This document shows, in pieces, positions 1 through 6,874 of a DNA stretch of 16,647 nucleotides (positions within the stretch are counted from its first letter, which is position 1; each line of letters starts with the position of its first letter). The stretch spans positions 1-16,647 of the forward strand of contig CAKSZF010000030.1 in NCBI GenBank assembly GCA_934525405.1, given 5' to 3'. Both the position numbers and the translations under genes were made by a program. This stretch comes from an uncultured Faecalibacterium sp. GTDB taxonomy: Bacteria > Bacillota > Clostridia > Oscillospirales > Ruminococcaceae. The notes beneath the pieces were generated by a model. That model saw only the letters and a program-made list of their open reading frames with translations, searched no databases and had not been told where the DNA came from.

Positions 1-656
1 TTTGCGATCATCTCATCGGGGATGCCGGTGCCGCCGTGCAGAACCAGAGGAATGTTGTTGGTGGCCTTGTGGATGCGATCCAGAGCCTCGAAGTCCAGAC
101 CCTTCCAGTTTGCGGGGTAGACGCCGTGGATGTTGCCGATGCCGGCAGCCAGGAAGTCGATGCCCAGAGCGGTGATCTTTGCGCACTCCTCGGGATCAGC
201 GATCTCGCCAGCGCCCACAACGCCGTCCTCAACGCCGCCGATGGAGCCGACCTCGGCCTCGATGCTCATGCCGTGAGCGTGTGCCAGAGCGACCAGCTCC
301 TTGGTCTTTTCCACGTTCTCCTCGATGGAGTAGTGGCTGCCATCGAACATGATGGAGGAGAAACCGGCCTCAACACAGGCCTTGCAGCCCTCGTAGGTGC
401 CGTGATCCAGATGCAGAGCAACGGGAACGGTGATGCCCATGGAATCGACCATGGCGCTGACCATAGCAGCAACGGTCTTGAAGCCGGTCATGTACTTACC
501 TGCACCCTCGGAAACACCCAGAATGACAGGGCTCTTCATTTCCTCGCAGGCGGTCAGGACTGCCTTGGTCCACTCCAGATTATTGATGTTGAACTGCGGC
601 ACACCGTAGTGGCCATCGCGTGCCTTGAGCAGCATTTCGGTTGCATTTACCAACAT
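1..656 (-). CDS. fba: Class II fructose-1,6-bisphosphate aldolase (3' end beyond window)
   Basis: Zn-dependent cytosolic enzyme of glycolysis and gluconeogenesis that reversibly cleaves fructose-1,6-bisphosphate into dihydroxyacetone phosphate and glyceraldehyde-3-phosphate. The first 218 codons are seen (family length about 285-310). Class II hallmarks appear in order: HLDHG at residues 82-86 (D84 is the usual proton donor and H85 a zinc ligand), a FDGSH block, an EAEVG segment, GNIHGVYP (second zinc-binding His region) and LHGGTGIP (phosphate binding and third His). The start is the ATG at 656 because GGAGG lies 9-10 nt upstream. A consensus promoter sits about 80 nt further up. Codon use is uniform and biased, as expected of a highly expressed gene. 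It diverges from rlmB across a long gap. Only the 3' end is missing, cut by the window edge. Confidence 0.97.
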   Translation of the reverse strand, partial: MLVNATEMLLKARDGHYGVPQFNINNLEWTKAVLTACEEMKSPVILGVSEGAGKYMTGFKTVAAMVSAMVDSMGITVPVALHLDHGTYEGCKACVEAGFSSIMFDGSHYSIEENVEKTKELVALAHAHGMSIEAEVGSIGGVEDGVVGAGEIADPEECAKITALGIDFLAAGIGNIHGVYPANWKGLDFEALDRIHKATNNIPLVLHGGTGIPDEMIA

Positions 657-737
657 TATTCATTACCTCCAAAAATTATCGGGGTTCCGGCTCTGCCACA
701 CACCGCATTGTGCATGGTTTAACAAGCTCACATGGCT

Positions 738-766
738 AGTATACCCCAAACTGCGCCTAAAATCAA
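738..766 (-). promoter_or_regulatory. Sigma-A promoter of fba
   Basis: On the minus strand, TTGATT (766-761) is followed by a 17-nt spacer and TATACT (743-738). This places the start of transcription near 730 and gives a leader of about 75 nt before the aldolase ATG. No obvious riboswitch or operator was recognised in that leader. Confidence 0.75.
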
Positions 767-913
767 TCCGAACAGGCGCTTTTTCTTGCGTGGAACTGCC
801 ACAGAACAGTCGCAGCACATAAACGGCTTACGCAGCAGCGGCAGAAACATCTTACGATTAGCGACAAAAATCCATATAAACTGCAACATCTGCCTTGCGC
901 GCGTGCGGCACGG

Positions 914-1198
914 GTTTTCAACATATTTTAACATTCGTCAAAATGATGTTGGAGAAAATTGCAAAAGCAAACAATTTCTGATTTAAAAAATTGTCATAAT
1001 TCCGACTTGAATTTTACAAGTTGTAAGGCTTTTGCCAAGATATGGGGGAACCTGCTGTTGAAAACCCGGTGGAAACTGTTTAATTCCACTCGAAAAACGT
1101 GCGCTGCGGCTGGACTTTTGCACACTTTCAACCGAGTTTTCAACTTGTGGAAAAATTACGGGCTGTTTACGGAATGTATAGAGACTTTTTGTGGAAAA
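914..1198. other. Gene-free, AT-richer region with DnaA-box-like cluster
   Basis: The gap between the fba promoter and the rlmB promoter (about 767-1360) has no convincing gene. Within it lie nine-base words fitting TTWTNCACA: TTTTGCACA at 1116-1124 (plus), and TTTTCCACA on the minus strand at 1146-1154 and 1190-1198. It also holds three copies of GTTTTCAAC: plus at 914-922 and 1136-1144, and minus (as GTTGAAAAC) at 1057-1065. Words of this kind cluster at Firmicute replication origins and at DnaA-titrating sites. No dnaA or dnaN gene is in the window, so origin function is not claimed. Confidence 0.4.
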
Positions 1199-1200
1199 CT

Positions 1201-1216
1201 TTTTGCCATGGCAAAA
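1201..1216. other. 16-bp perfect palindrome, possible operator
   Basis: TTTTGCCATGGCAAAA is perfectly self-complementary and lies 2 nt after the last DnaA-box-like word, about 150 nt upstream of the rlmB promoter. It has no loop, which suits a dimeric DNA-binding protein better than a terminator. No regulator is encoded nearby. Confidence 0.35.
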
Positions 1217-1360
1217 CGGCGGAAATGCGACGGGCCGTCCGGGCAGCGGACAAAACATTTTTACAGCTGGCCTGGCCGGCGGGAAAGGCACTATCTTGCG
1301 AAAAATTTTAGGCGCCAGAGAATAAAATGCCTGCAACTTGTGGCGAAGCCGGGCGAGATA

Positions 1361-1369
1361 TGGTATACT
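1361..1369 (+). promoter_or_regulatory. Extended -10 promoter of the rlmB operon
   Basis: TGGTATACT fits the extended -10 form TGnTATAAT with one mismatch. No good -35 is seen at 16-18 nt, as is common with extended -10 promoters. Transcription would start near 1376. The leader to the rlmB ATG contains a small imperfect hairpin (TCCGG at 1403-1407 with CCGGA at 1423-1427) just before the Shine-Dalgarno. Confidence 0.55.
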
Positions 1370-1447
1370 TTATTTTGGATTATCATAAACAAAATAAAAC
1401 GCTCCGGTGCGGCGCAGCACGCCCGGAACGGAAGGAGAATAAAAGAA

Positions 1448-2254
1448 ATGGAAGAACGTAACCAGCCGCGCCGTCCGCGCCGCGATGCAGAGCAACCGCA
1501 GCAGAAAAATGAGAGCCTGATCTACGGCAAAAACCCGGTGACCGAGCTGCTCAAGAGCGGCTCTGGTGTGGACACTGTGCTTATTGCCGAGGGGATGGCC
1601 CCGGCAGTGGCGGCATACTATACGGCACTGGCCAAAGAGGCCGGAGCAACGGTCAAGCGGGTGCACCCCAATAAACTGCGCCTGATGACCGGCACCGAGA
1701 GCCATCAGGGCGTTGCGGCCTTTGCCAGTGAGATCGAGTACGCGACCGTGGAGGATCTGTTGGCCGCAGCCAAGGCCAAGGGCGAGCCGCCTTTTCTGGT
1801 GCTGAGCGACGGCATTGAGGACCCCCACAATCTGGGCGCAGTCATGCGCAGCGCCCTGCTGTGCGGTGCCCACGGCATCGTTATCCCCAAGCGGGGCGGC
1901 GCATCCGTCACCCCCACCGTCATCAAGTCCAGCGCAGGCGCTGCCGAGCGTCTGCCGGTGGCGCGCGTGGCCAACATCGGCGAGACCATCCGCCGTTTGA
2001 AGGAGCAGGGCGTGTTCGTCTACTGCGCCGACATGGACGGTGTGTCCCTGCGCAAAAATAACCTGACCGGCCCCATTGCGCTGGTACTGGGCAGCGAGGG
2101 CAGCGGGGTATCCCAGCTGGTCAAGAAGCTGTGTGACGGTGTGGTGCGGCTGGATATGGCTGCACCTGGCACCGGCGTGGACAGCTATAACGTCTCGGTG
2201 GCGGCAGGCATCATCCTGTACGAGATCCAGTCGCAGCGCGCCGTAGAAGAATAA
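1448..2254 (+). CDS. rlmB: 23S rRNA 2'-O-methyltransferase, SpoU/TrmH family
   Basis: A 268-aa SPOUT-fold methyltransferase, predicted to methylate a guanosine ribose in 23S rRNA using S-adenosylmethionine. After a basic, Gln/Arg-rich tail of about 22 residues comes the SpoU substrate-binding domain (roughly 23-100), beginning LIYGKNPVTELLKS. The catalytic domain follows with the three SpoU motifs. Motif 1 begins at D121 and includes N128 and R134 (NLGAVMRSA). Motif 2 is LGSEGSGVS with E217. Motif 3 is DSYNVSVAAG with N248; the more usual spelling is SLNVSVA. The frame is open upstream to 959, but the ATG at 1448 is the start: AAGGAG lies just before it, the promoter is at 1361, and the upstream extension has no Shine-Dalgarno and unrelated composition. 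The exact rRNA site is inferred from the family. It is followed after 42 nt by the membrane protein gene, probably co-transcribed. Confidence 0.92.
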   Translation: MEERNQPRRPRRDAEQPQQKNESLIYGKNPVTELLKSGSGVDTVLIAEGMAPAVAAYYTALAKEAGATVKRVHPNKLRLMTGTESHQGVAAFASEIEYATVEDLLAAAKAKGEPPFLVLSDGIEDPHNLGAVMRSALLCGAHGIVIPKRGGASVTPTVIKSSAGAAERLPVARVANIGETIRRLKEQGVFVYCADMDGVSLRKNNLTGPIALVLGSEGSGVSQLVKKLCDGVVRLDMAAPGTGVDSYNVSVAAGIILYEIQSQRAVEE

Positions 2255-2296
2255 AACAAGCGGTAAACTCCATCCAGAACAGTGGGAGGGACAAGG

Positions 2297-4990
2297 ATGC
2301 CGAACAATACAAATGAACGCAAGGGCAAGCAGGCGGGGGAGCTCTCGGCAGAAGAGCGGTTCCGCAACTTTTTCAGCACCAGCGTGATCGATCTGCCCGA
2401 GGAAATGACCCGCCGGGACGAGCCAGCCCCGGTGGAGGAAAAGCCCAAGGCCGGGCTGCTGGGCAAGCTGTTCGGCCACGACAAAGAAGAGACGCCCGCC
2501 CCGGCACAGTCGGTGCTGGAGATTCCCACCGGTGAGATCCTGCTGGGGGCAGATGCAAAGCCGGTACAGCCGGAGCAGGAGGACATGGCGCTGGAACTGC
2601 GTACCGCAGACCCTGTTCCGGCAATGCCGATGCAGCCCGCCAGCCTAGAGCCTGTCGGGGCCGTCCCTGCAGAGCCGGTGTCTGCACCCAGGGCGGCTGC
2701 TGCCATGAAGCCGCAGCCGGAAAAGCCTGCACCCCAGCCGGAGCCGCAGCCTGCTGCTGCCCCCCAAATGCAGCCTAAGACGAAGAACGCCCCGGAGGCG
2801 CTGCTGCCGCAGGAAGAGCTGGAGCAGCGGGAGATGCAGCAGCTGAAGGATATGCTCAACGGCATGAGCGGCAGGGCAAAGCCTGTCCCGCAGCCCGCAA
2901 AGCCCGCGCCGGAAGTGCCACAGCCTAAGGCACAGCCCGCCGCAGAGCCGGAAAAAGCCACGGCAAAGGCTGCACAAAAGACCGCCGGGGAACTGCCGCC
3001 GGTGGTCTTTTCCAGCGCTCCGGCAGACCCGGAGACACTGCCGAAAAAGCTTGAGAAAAAGTCGATCTTCCAAATGTTCGGCGCAGCAGAGGACGAAAAG
3101 CCCGCTGCCCACAAGCCAGAAAAAGAGGATACCATGAGCCTGCCGCTGCTCCCGCTGGAGCAGGACGGCGCTCCTGCTGAACCGGCTTCCGTACCGGCAG
3201 CTGCTGCCCCCGCGACCCCGGCACAGCCGGAGGCCGCACCCGCAGCAGAAACGGCTGCTCCTGCCGAGGAAACTGTGCCGGAATCCATTGCCGACAAGCT
3301 GCATCACATGGCCGCAGAGCTGACTTTGCGGTGTGTGCTGGCGGGCATTCTGGCCGTGGTGCTGCTGCACCTTGGGCTGACGGCAGAGCGTCTGCTGCCG
3401 CCGCTTTCGGTGCTGGACCCGGACGCGGCCCCGGCGGCGTTCTATGCCGCCAATCTGCTGCTGTTTGCCGCTAGCCTGTTTGTGGGCTACCCGGTGCTGC
3501 GGGACGGTCTGACCGGCTTGCGCGGCCGTCCCAGTGCGGACACCATGCCAGCGCTGGCCGCTGTGGCAGCGCTGCTGCAGGCGGTGGTGGCCATGCTGAA
3601 TGCCAACGCCTACCGCAGCACCGAGGGCATCGGTCTGCTGACCGGTATGGCGGCGCTGGGGCTGTTTCTGGCGCTGGTGGGCAGCCGGGTGATGCTGGCT
3701 GCCGTGCAGGGCGGCTACGCGCTGGCAGCAGAGGGCGGCGAACTGCGGGGCGCTTACCGCACCCGCGATAAAGACCTGATCCGCGCCCTCGCCCGGGATC
3801 TGGAGCAGAAGGACCCATGGGTGCTGCTGAGCCGCCCGGTGCAGACCGCCAGCGATGACTTTGTGGAGCAGAGCCTCAGCGAGCGCGCCAGCGAGCGCCG
3901 CGCCCGGAAGGTGGCCTGTATCCTGCTGGCGGCAGCAGTGCTCAGCTGCGTAGCCTTCCTGCTGTTTGGCGGCGGGATCAACTGCGCCGTGGCTGCGGCT
4001 GCTGCCGTGCTGTGCATGGGCGCACCCCTTTCCTCGGTGCTGGTGCCCGGTCTGGCGGCGCTGCGTCTGCAAAGAGCTGCTGCCGCTGTGGGCGCTGTGG
4101 TGCCCGGCTGGGCAGCCATTGAGGAGCTGGGCGGCATCGACACCATTGAACTGGACGCCGACGACCTGTTTACCGCCGACAGCGTAACGCTGGAGGATAT
4201 CCGCATCTTCAAGGGTGGCCGCATCGACCGCGCCATCCTGTATGCGGCCAGTGTGCTGAACGAGAGCTGCGATACCCTGCGCGGGCTGTTCAGCCAGATC
4301 ATCGAGGACCGCACCGATATCCTGTTCCCGGTCAAGGATCTGGAGCAGCACACCGGGCTGGGCTTCTCGGCATGGTGCGACAATAACCGCATCCTCATCG
4401 GCACCCGCCGCTACATGGAGCAGGAGGGTGTGACCCTGCCGGAGCAGGATTACGAGGACGGCCACTCCAAAAACGGTGAGCTGCAAATTTTGTATCTGGC
4501 AGTGTCCGGCAACCTGCACGCCATGTTCGTGCTGCGCTATGTGGGCGGCCGCAATGTGGCACGTAGCCTTGCCTCCCTGCAAAGGGAGAACATCCGTCTG
4601 CTGGTCACTAGTAAGGACCCCAGCCTGACGGCGCGGCACATCACTGAGGCCTACCATCTGCCGGAGGGCATGGTCACCGTGCTGGACGGTGAGCAGTGTC
4701 AGGCCATTGAAGCAGCCGAGGCTGCCCCGGAAAAGCCTAAGTGTTGTCTGTACCATCACAGAGGCTTTGCCAGCCTGACCGGCGGCTTGCAGGCCGCGGA
4801 TCAGGCACAGAATGCCGAGACCAGCGCTACTACGGTGCAGCTGGTGTCGGTGTGCTTCTCGGTGTTCATTGCGGTGCTGCTGACCTACGCGGGCAGCATC
4901 TGGCAGCTGTCCATCGCCACGGTGCTGATGTATCAGGCCGCATGGAGCGCCCTGAGCATCGCCGTCTGCGCCCTGAAGCAGCATAGCTGA
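2297..4990 (+). CDS. Catalytically degenerate P-type ATPase-like membrane protein with long disordered N-terminus
   Basis: This 897-aa protein has no function I recognise. Residues 1-335 are low-complexity, rich in Ala, Pro, Glu and Gln, and presumably disordered and cytoplasmic. They contain short conserved-looking islands: RFRNFFSTSVIDLPEEM near 20-40, GLLGKLFGHDKEE and KKSIFQMFG. Four hydrophobic segments follow (about 342-361, 383-402, 419-437, 447-470), then a soluble stretch, then helices at about 539-558 and 562-592, a soluble region (600-810), and a final pair (about 847-867, 870-892). This 4+2+2 layout is that of P1B metal ATPases, and the soluble part aligns with them. IDTIELDADDLFT (D620) stands where IDTIVFDKTGTLT is expected. 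GLGF at 687-690 and IGTRRYMEQEG match the nucleotide-domain GxG and VGN segments. TSKD (771-774) replaces TGDN. C573-MGAP stands where CPC is expected. No TGES actuator motif and no GDGxND is present. The Asp of DKTGT may remain, but KTGT is gone, so ATP-driven transport is unlikely. The start is the ATG at 2297, with GGGAGGG 6 nt upstream; an in-frame GTG at 2282 is less likely. Confidence 0.85.
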   Translation: MPNNTNERKGKQAGELSAEERFRNFFSTSVIDLPEEMTRRDEPAPVEEKPKAGLLGKLFGHDKEETPAPAQSVLEIPTGEILLGADAKPVQPEQEDMALELRTADPVPAMPMQPASLEPVGAVPAEPVSAPRAAAAMKPQPEKPAPQPEPQPAAAPQMQPKTKNAPEALLPQEELEQREMQQLKDMLNGMSGRAKPVPQPAKPAPEVPQPKAQPAAEPEKATAKAAQKTAGELPPVVFSSAPADPETLPKKLEKKSIFQMFGAAEDEKPAAHKPEKEDTMSLPLLPLEQDGAPAEPASVPAAAAPATPAQPEAAPAAETAAPAEETVPESIADKLHHMAAELTLRCVLAGILAVVLLHLGLTAERLLPPLSVLDPDAAPAAFYAANLLLFAASLFVGYPVLRDGLTGLRGRPSADTMPALAAVAALLQAVVAMLNANAYRSTEGIGLLTGMAALGLFLALVGSRVMLAAVQGGYALAAEGGELRGAYRTRDKDLIRALARDLEQKDPWVLLSRPVQTASDDFVEQSLSERASERRARKVACILLAAAVLSCVAFLLFGGGINCAVAAAAAVLCMGAPLSSVLVPGLAALRLQRAAAAVGAVVPGWAAIEELGGIDTIELDADDLFTADSVTLEDIRIFKGGRIDRAILYAASVLNESCDTLRGLFSQIIEDRTDILFPVKDLEQHTGLGFSAWCDNNRILIGTRRYMEQEGVTLPEQDYEDGHSKNGELQILYLAVSGNLHAMFVLRYVGGRNVARSLASLQRENIRLLVTSKDPSLTARHITEAYHLPEGMVTVLDGEQCQAIEAAEAAPEKPKCCLYHHRGFASLTGGLQAADQAQNAETSATTVQLVSVCFSVFIAVLLTYAGSIWQLSIATVLMYQAAWSALSIAVCALKQHS

Positions 4991-5007
4991 AAGCTTTCGC
5001 ATATTAC

Positions 5008-5050
5008 AAAACGGGCTGTTGCACATAACTTTGTGCAGCAGCCCGTTTTT
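5008..5050. terminator. Bidirectional intrinsic terminator
   Basis: ACGGGCTG (5011-5018) pairs with CAGCCCGT (5039-5046), and GCACA (5021-5025) pairs with TGTGC (5032-5036) across a small TT/AG internal loop. The hairpin is flanked by AAAA on the left and TTTTT on the right, so it can stop transcription in both directions. It sits between the convergent ends of the P-type ATPase-like gene and the symporter gene. Confidence 0.9.
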
Positions 5051-5056
5051 GTGATC

Positions 5057-6442
5057 TTATTTTATTTTCTTGCGCTTTTCGTAGTCGTTCAGGGCGGTCA
5101 GCGCCTCGCCGGAAAGGGGAATGAGCGCCAGCATATTGAAGATGGTCATCAGCCCGATGCCCACATCGCCCAGATCCCACACCACAGTGTAGGCCTGTGT
5201 GCCGCCGATCAGCAACATGGCCAGTGCCAGCAGCTTGTAGGCGGTCTGGCTCCACCAGTTGTCGCCGCACAGATAGGCCACGTTGCCCCGGGCATAGTAC
5301 AGCACCCCCAGAAAGGTGGAGAAGCTGAACAGCGCTAAGATCACGGCGATGAACACAATGCCAAAGCTGCCCAGATGGTACTGCATGGCAGTCTGTAAAA
5401 GATCCATGCCGGTCAGCCCGGCGGTGATGTCCTGCGGCACCAGCAGCATCAGAAAGGCAGTGCAGCTGCAGATGACCACGGTATCAATCAATACGCCCAG
5501 CGCCTGCACAAGACCCATCTTTACCGGGTCGTCGCACTCAGCGGCGGCAGCGGCGCAGGGGGCAGAGCCGCTGCCCGCTTCATTGGAGAACAGCCCGCGC
5601 TTGACGCCGTTCATCAGCACCGCGCCAAAGCCGCCTGCGGCCACCTGACGCAGACCGAAGGCCTCGGCAAAGATGCGTGCCAGCACGGCGGGCAGCTGCC
5701 GGATATTCAGCACCACGATGCCCACCGTGATGACAAAGTAGCACACCGCCATGACCGGCACGATGAAGTCAAGGCTTTTTACGGTGGCATTCCTGCGCAG
5801 CACGATCAGCGCCGCCAGCAGGGTAAGCACCACGGTGGTGGTCAGCGGCGGGACGTGAAAGGCGTTTTCAAAGGCAGAACTGACCGAGTTAGAGATGACT
5901 TGGCTGATACCGCACCAGCAGATCAGACCGGACGCCGCAAACAGCGCTGCACACACAGAGCGCTTGAGCTTTTTGCCCCGTTTGCGCTCGGCCAGCACAT
6001 GGAGGTAGTAGGCCGGGCCGCCGCGCCAGCCGCCGTACAGAGGGTCCGGCACGCGGTATTTCTGCGCCAGAGTGGACTCCACAAAGGAGGTGGAGGCACC
6101 CAGCAGCGCAGTGACCCACATCCAGAATACCGCGCCTGCGCCGCCCGCTGAAACAGCGGCCACCACGCCCACAAGATTGCCCATGCCCACCCGGGTGGCG
6201 GTGGAGATGACCAGTGTCTGGAAGGAGGAAAGCCCGCCCGCAGCCTGCTTTTTTTCGCACACTGCGCCGATCATATCCCGGAACAGGCGCACCGGCAGCA
6301 GCCTTGTGCGCAGGGTAAAGCCGATACCGGCTGCAAACAACAGCACTACCATAAAGGAGATGCCAATGCCGCCCGCCACCGGGAGGGTGAATAAATCGCC
6401 CCATAGCAGGCGGTAAAGTGCTTCAATCAGATCAACTATCAA
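5057..6442 (-). CDS. Sodium:alanine/glycine symporter, AGCS family
   Basis: A 461-aa polytopic inner-membrane protein of the alanine or glycine:cation symporter family (AlsT/AgcS/DagA type), which imports a small neutral amino acid with Na+ or H+. Family landmarks include the FQTLVISTATRVGMGNLVGVVAAV block, the GGAGAVFWMWVTALLGASTSFVE signature, KYRVPDPLYGGWRGGPAYYL, and NGVKRGLFSNEAGSGSAPCAAA in the middle of the protein. About 10-11 hydrophobic segments are visible and the C-terminus is short and basic (NDYEKRKKIK). The length matches the family. The start is a TTG at 6442, chosen because AGGAGG lies 8 nt upstream and no ATG or GTG is suitably placed. The promoter is at 6487-6515. It is a single-gene unit by its neighbours. 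Exact substrate cannot be told from sequence. Confidence 0.93.
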   Translation of the reverse strand: MIVDLIEALYRLLWGDLFTLPVAGGIGISFMVVLLFAAGIGFTLRTRLLPVRLFRDMIGAVCEKKQAAGGLSSFQTLVISTATRVGMGNLVGVVAAVSAGGAGAVFWMWVTALLGASTSFVESTLAQKYRVPDPLYGGWRGGPAYYLHVLAERKRGKKLKRSVCAALFAASGLICWCGISQVISNSVSSAFENAFHVPPLTTTVVLTLLAALIVLRRNATVKSLDFIVPVMAVCYFVITVGIVVLNIRQLPAVLARIFAEAFGLRQVAAGGFGAVLMNGVKRGLFSNEAGSGSAPCAAAAAECDDPVKMGLVQALGVLIDTVVICSCTAFLMLLVPQDITAGLTGMDLLQTAMQYHLGSFGIVFIAVILALFSFSTFLGVLYYARGNVAYLCGDNWWSQTAYKLLALAMLLIGGTQAYTVVWDLGDVGIGLMTIFNMLALIPLSGEALTALNDYEKRKKIK

Positions 6443-6486
6443 GAAAACAGCCTCCTGTACTTTTGAAAAATAAAGTCGTTTGCTTC

Positions 6487-6515
6487 ATTATAGTACAGCA
6501 CAGAAGAATTGTAAA
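6487..6515 (-). promoter_or_regulatory. Promoter of the AGCS symporter gene
   Basis: On the minus strand, TTTACA (6515-6510) is followed by a 17-nt spacer and a perfect TATAAT (6492-6487). Transcription would start near 6480, giving a leader of about 38 nt before the TTG start. Confidence 0.8.
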
Positions 6516-6599
6516 ATCTAAAATATTGATAGTGTGGATTCACCAAACTGAACACAGTGCGGCAAATGCAGTTTACCTCTGCGACCCCACTTGTGAAAA

Positions 6600-6721
6600 C
6601 GCGTTTGTCGCGCTCCGCAGAGCTTGTCGGGGCAAAGCCCCTCCATCTGCTAACGCAGACCGCTCTGCCGCTTAAAAGCCCCACTGGGGCTTCCATTGCT
6701 ACGCTACGCTCCGCAAACGCG
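6600..6721. repeat. Structured intergenic repeat-like element (REP/MITE-like)
   Basis: A 122-bp non-coding block is bounded by the inverted words CGCGTTTG (6600-6607) and CAAACGCG (6714-6721). Inside are at least three perfect hairpins: GGGGC-AAA-GCCCC (6629-6641), GCAGA-CCGC-TCTGC (6655-6668) and AAGCCCC-ACT-GGGGCTT (6676-6692). The word CGCTCCGC occurs twice. The layout suggests a dispersed palindromic element like REP/BIME or a small MITE, but only one copy is in the window and no target-site duplication was recognised. Confidence 0.5.
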
Positions 6722-6762
6722 GTCGCTCCAAACGTAAAATTAAAATAATTATTCCGCTGAAT

Positions 6763-6788
6763 ATGCCCAGAGCTTAAGCGGAGGGCAT
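6763..6788 (-). repeat. Short dispersed palindromic repeat, copy A
   Basis: Read on the minus strand, this is ATGCCC, then TCCGCTTAAGCTCT, then GGGCAT. The ends pair (6-bp stem). A nearly identical unit occurs on the plus strand at 14109-14133 with TCCGCTTTGCTCT in the middle. It lies between the structured block at 6600-6721 and the thiC terminator. Confidence 0.6.
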
Positions 6789-6803
6789 TTTCAATCGTCC
6801 CGC

Positions 6804-6841
6804 AAAAAAAGGGACTGCCGCACGGCTTGTGCGGCAGTCCC
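6804..6841 (-). terminator. Intrinsic terminator of the thiamine operon
   Basis: A perfect 13-bp stem (GGGACTGCCGCAC at 6811-6823 pairing with 6829-6841) with a 5-nt loop is followed, on the minus strand, by seven T residues (6810-6804). It lies 34 nt after the thiC stop codon. Confidence 0.95.
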
Positions 6842-6874
6842 GGAGGAAGAAGCGCCTTTCAGCGCGGGAAAAGC

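Noticed and set aside
728..934. A 68-codon minus-strand frame ending in a hydrophobic stretch upstream of fba
   Set aside because: No Shine-Dalgarno before its ATG, and it contains the fba promoter (738-766). Kept only as a weak possibility of a small membrane peptide.
959..1447. An upstream extension of rlmB by 163 codons
   Set aside because: No Shine-Dalgarno, composition unlike SpoU proteins, and the extended -10 promoter at 1361 lies inside it.
2645..5026. A very long minus-strand open frame opposite the P-type ATPase-like gene
   Set aside because: Its product is a low-complexity Gln/His/Arg-rich string with no family resemblance, as expected from the antisense of Ala/Leu-rich high-G+C coding. 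The plus frame has the Shine-Dalgarno, membrane topology and homology.
6418..6748. Short overlapping frames on both strands between the symporter and thiC
   Set aside because: They cover the symporter promoter and the hairpin-rich repeat and have no ribosome sites.
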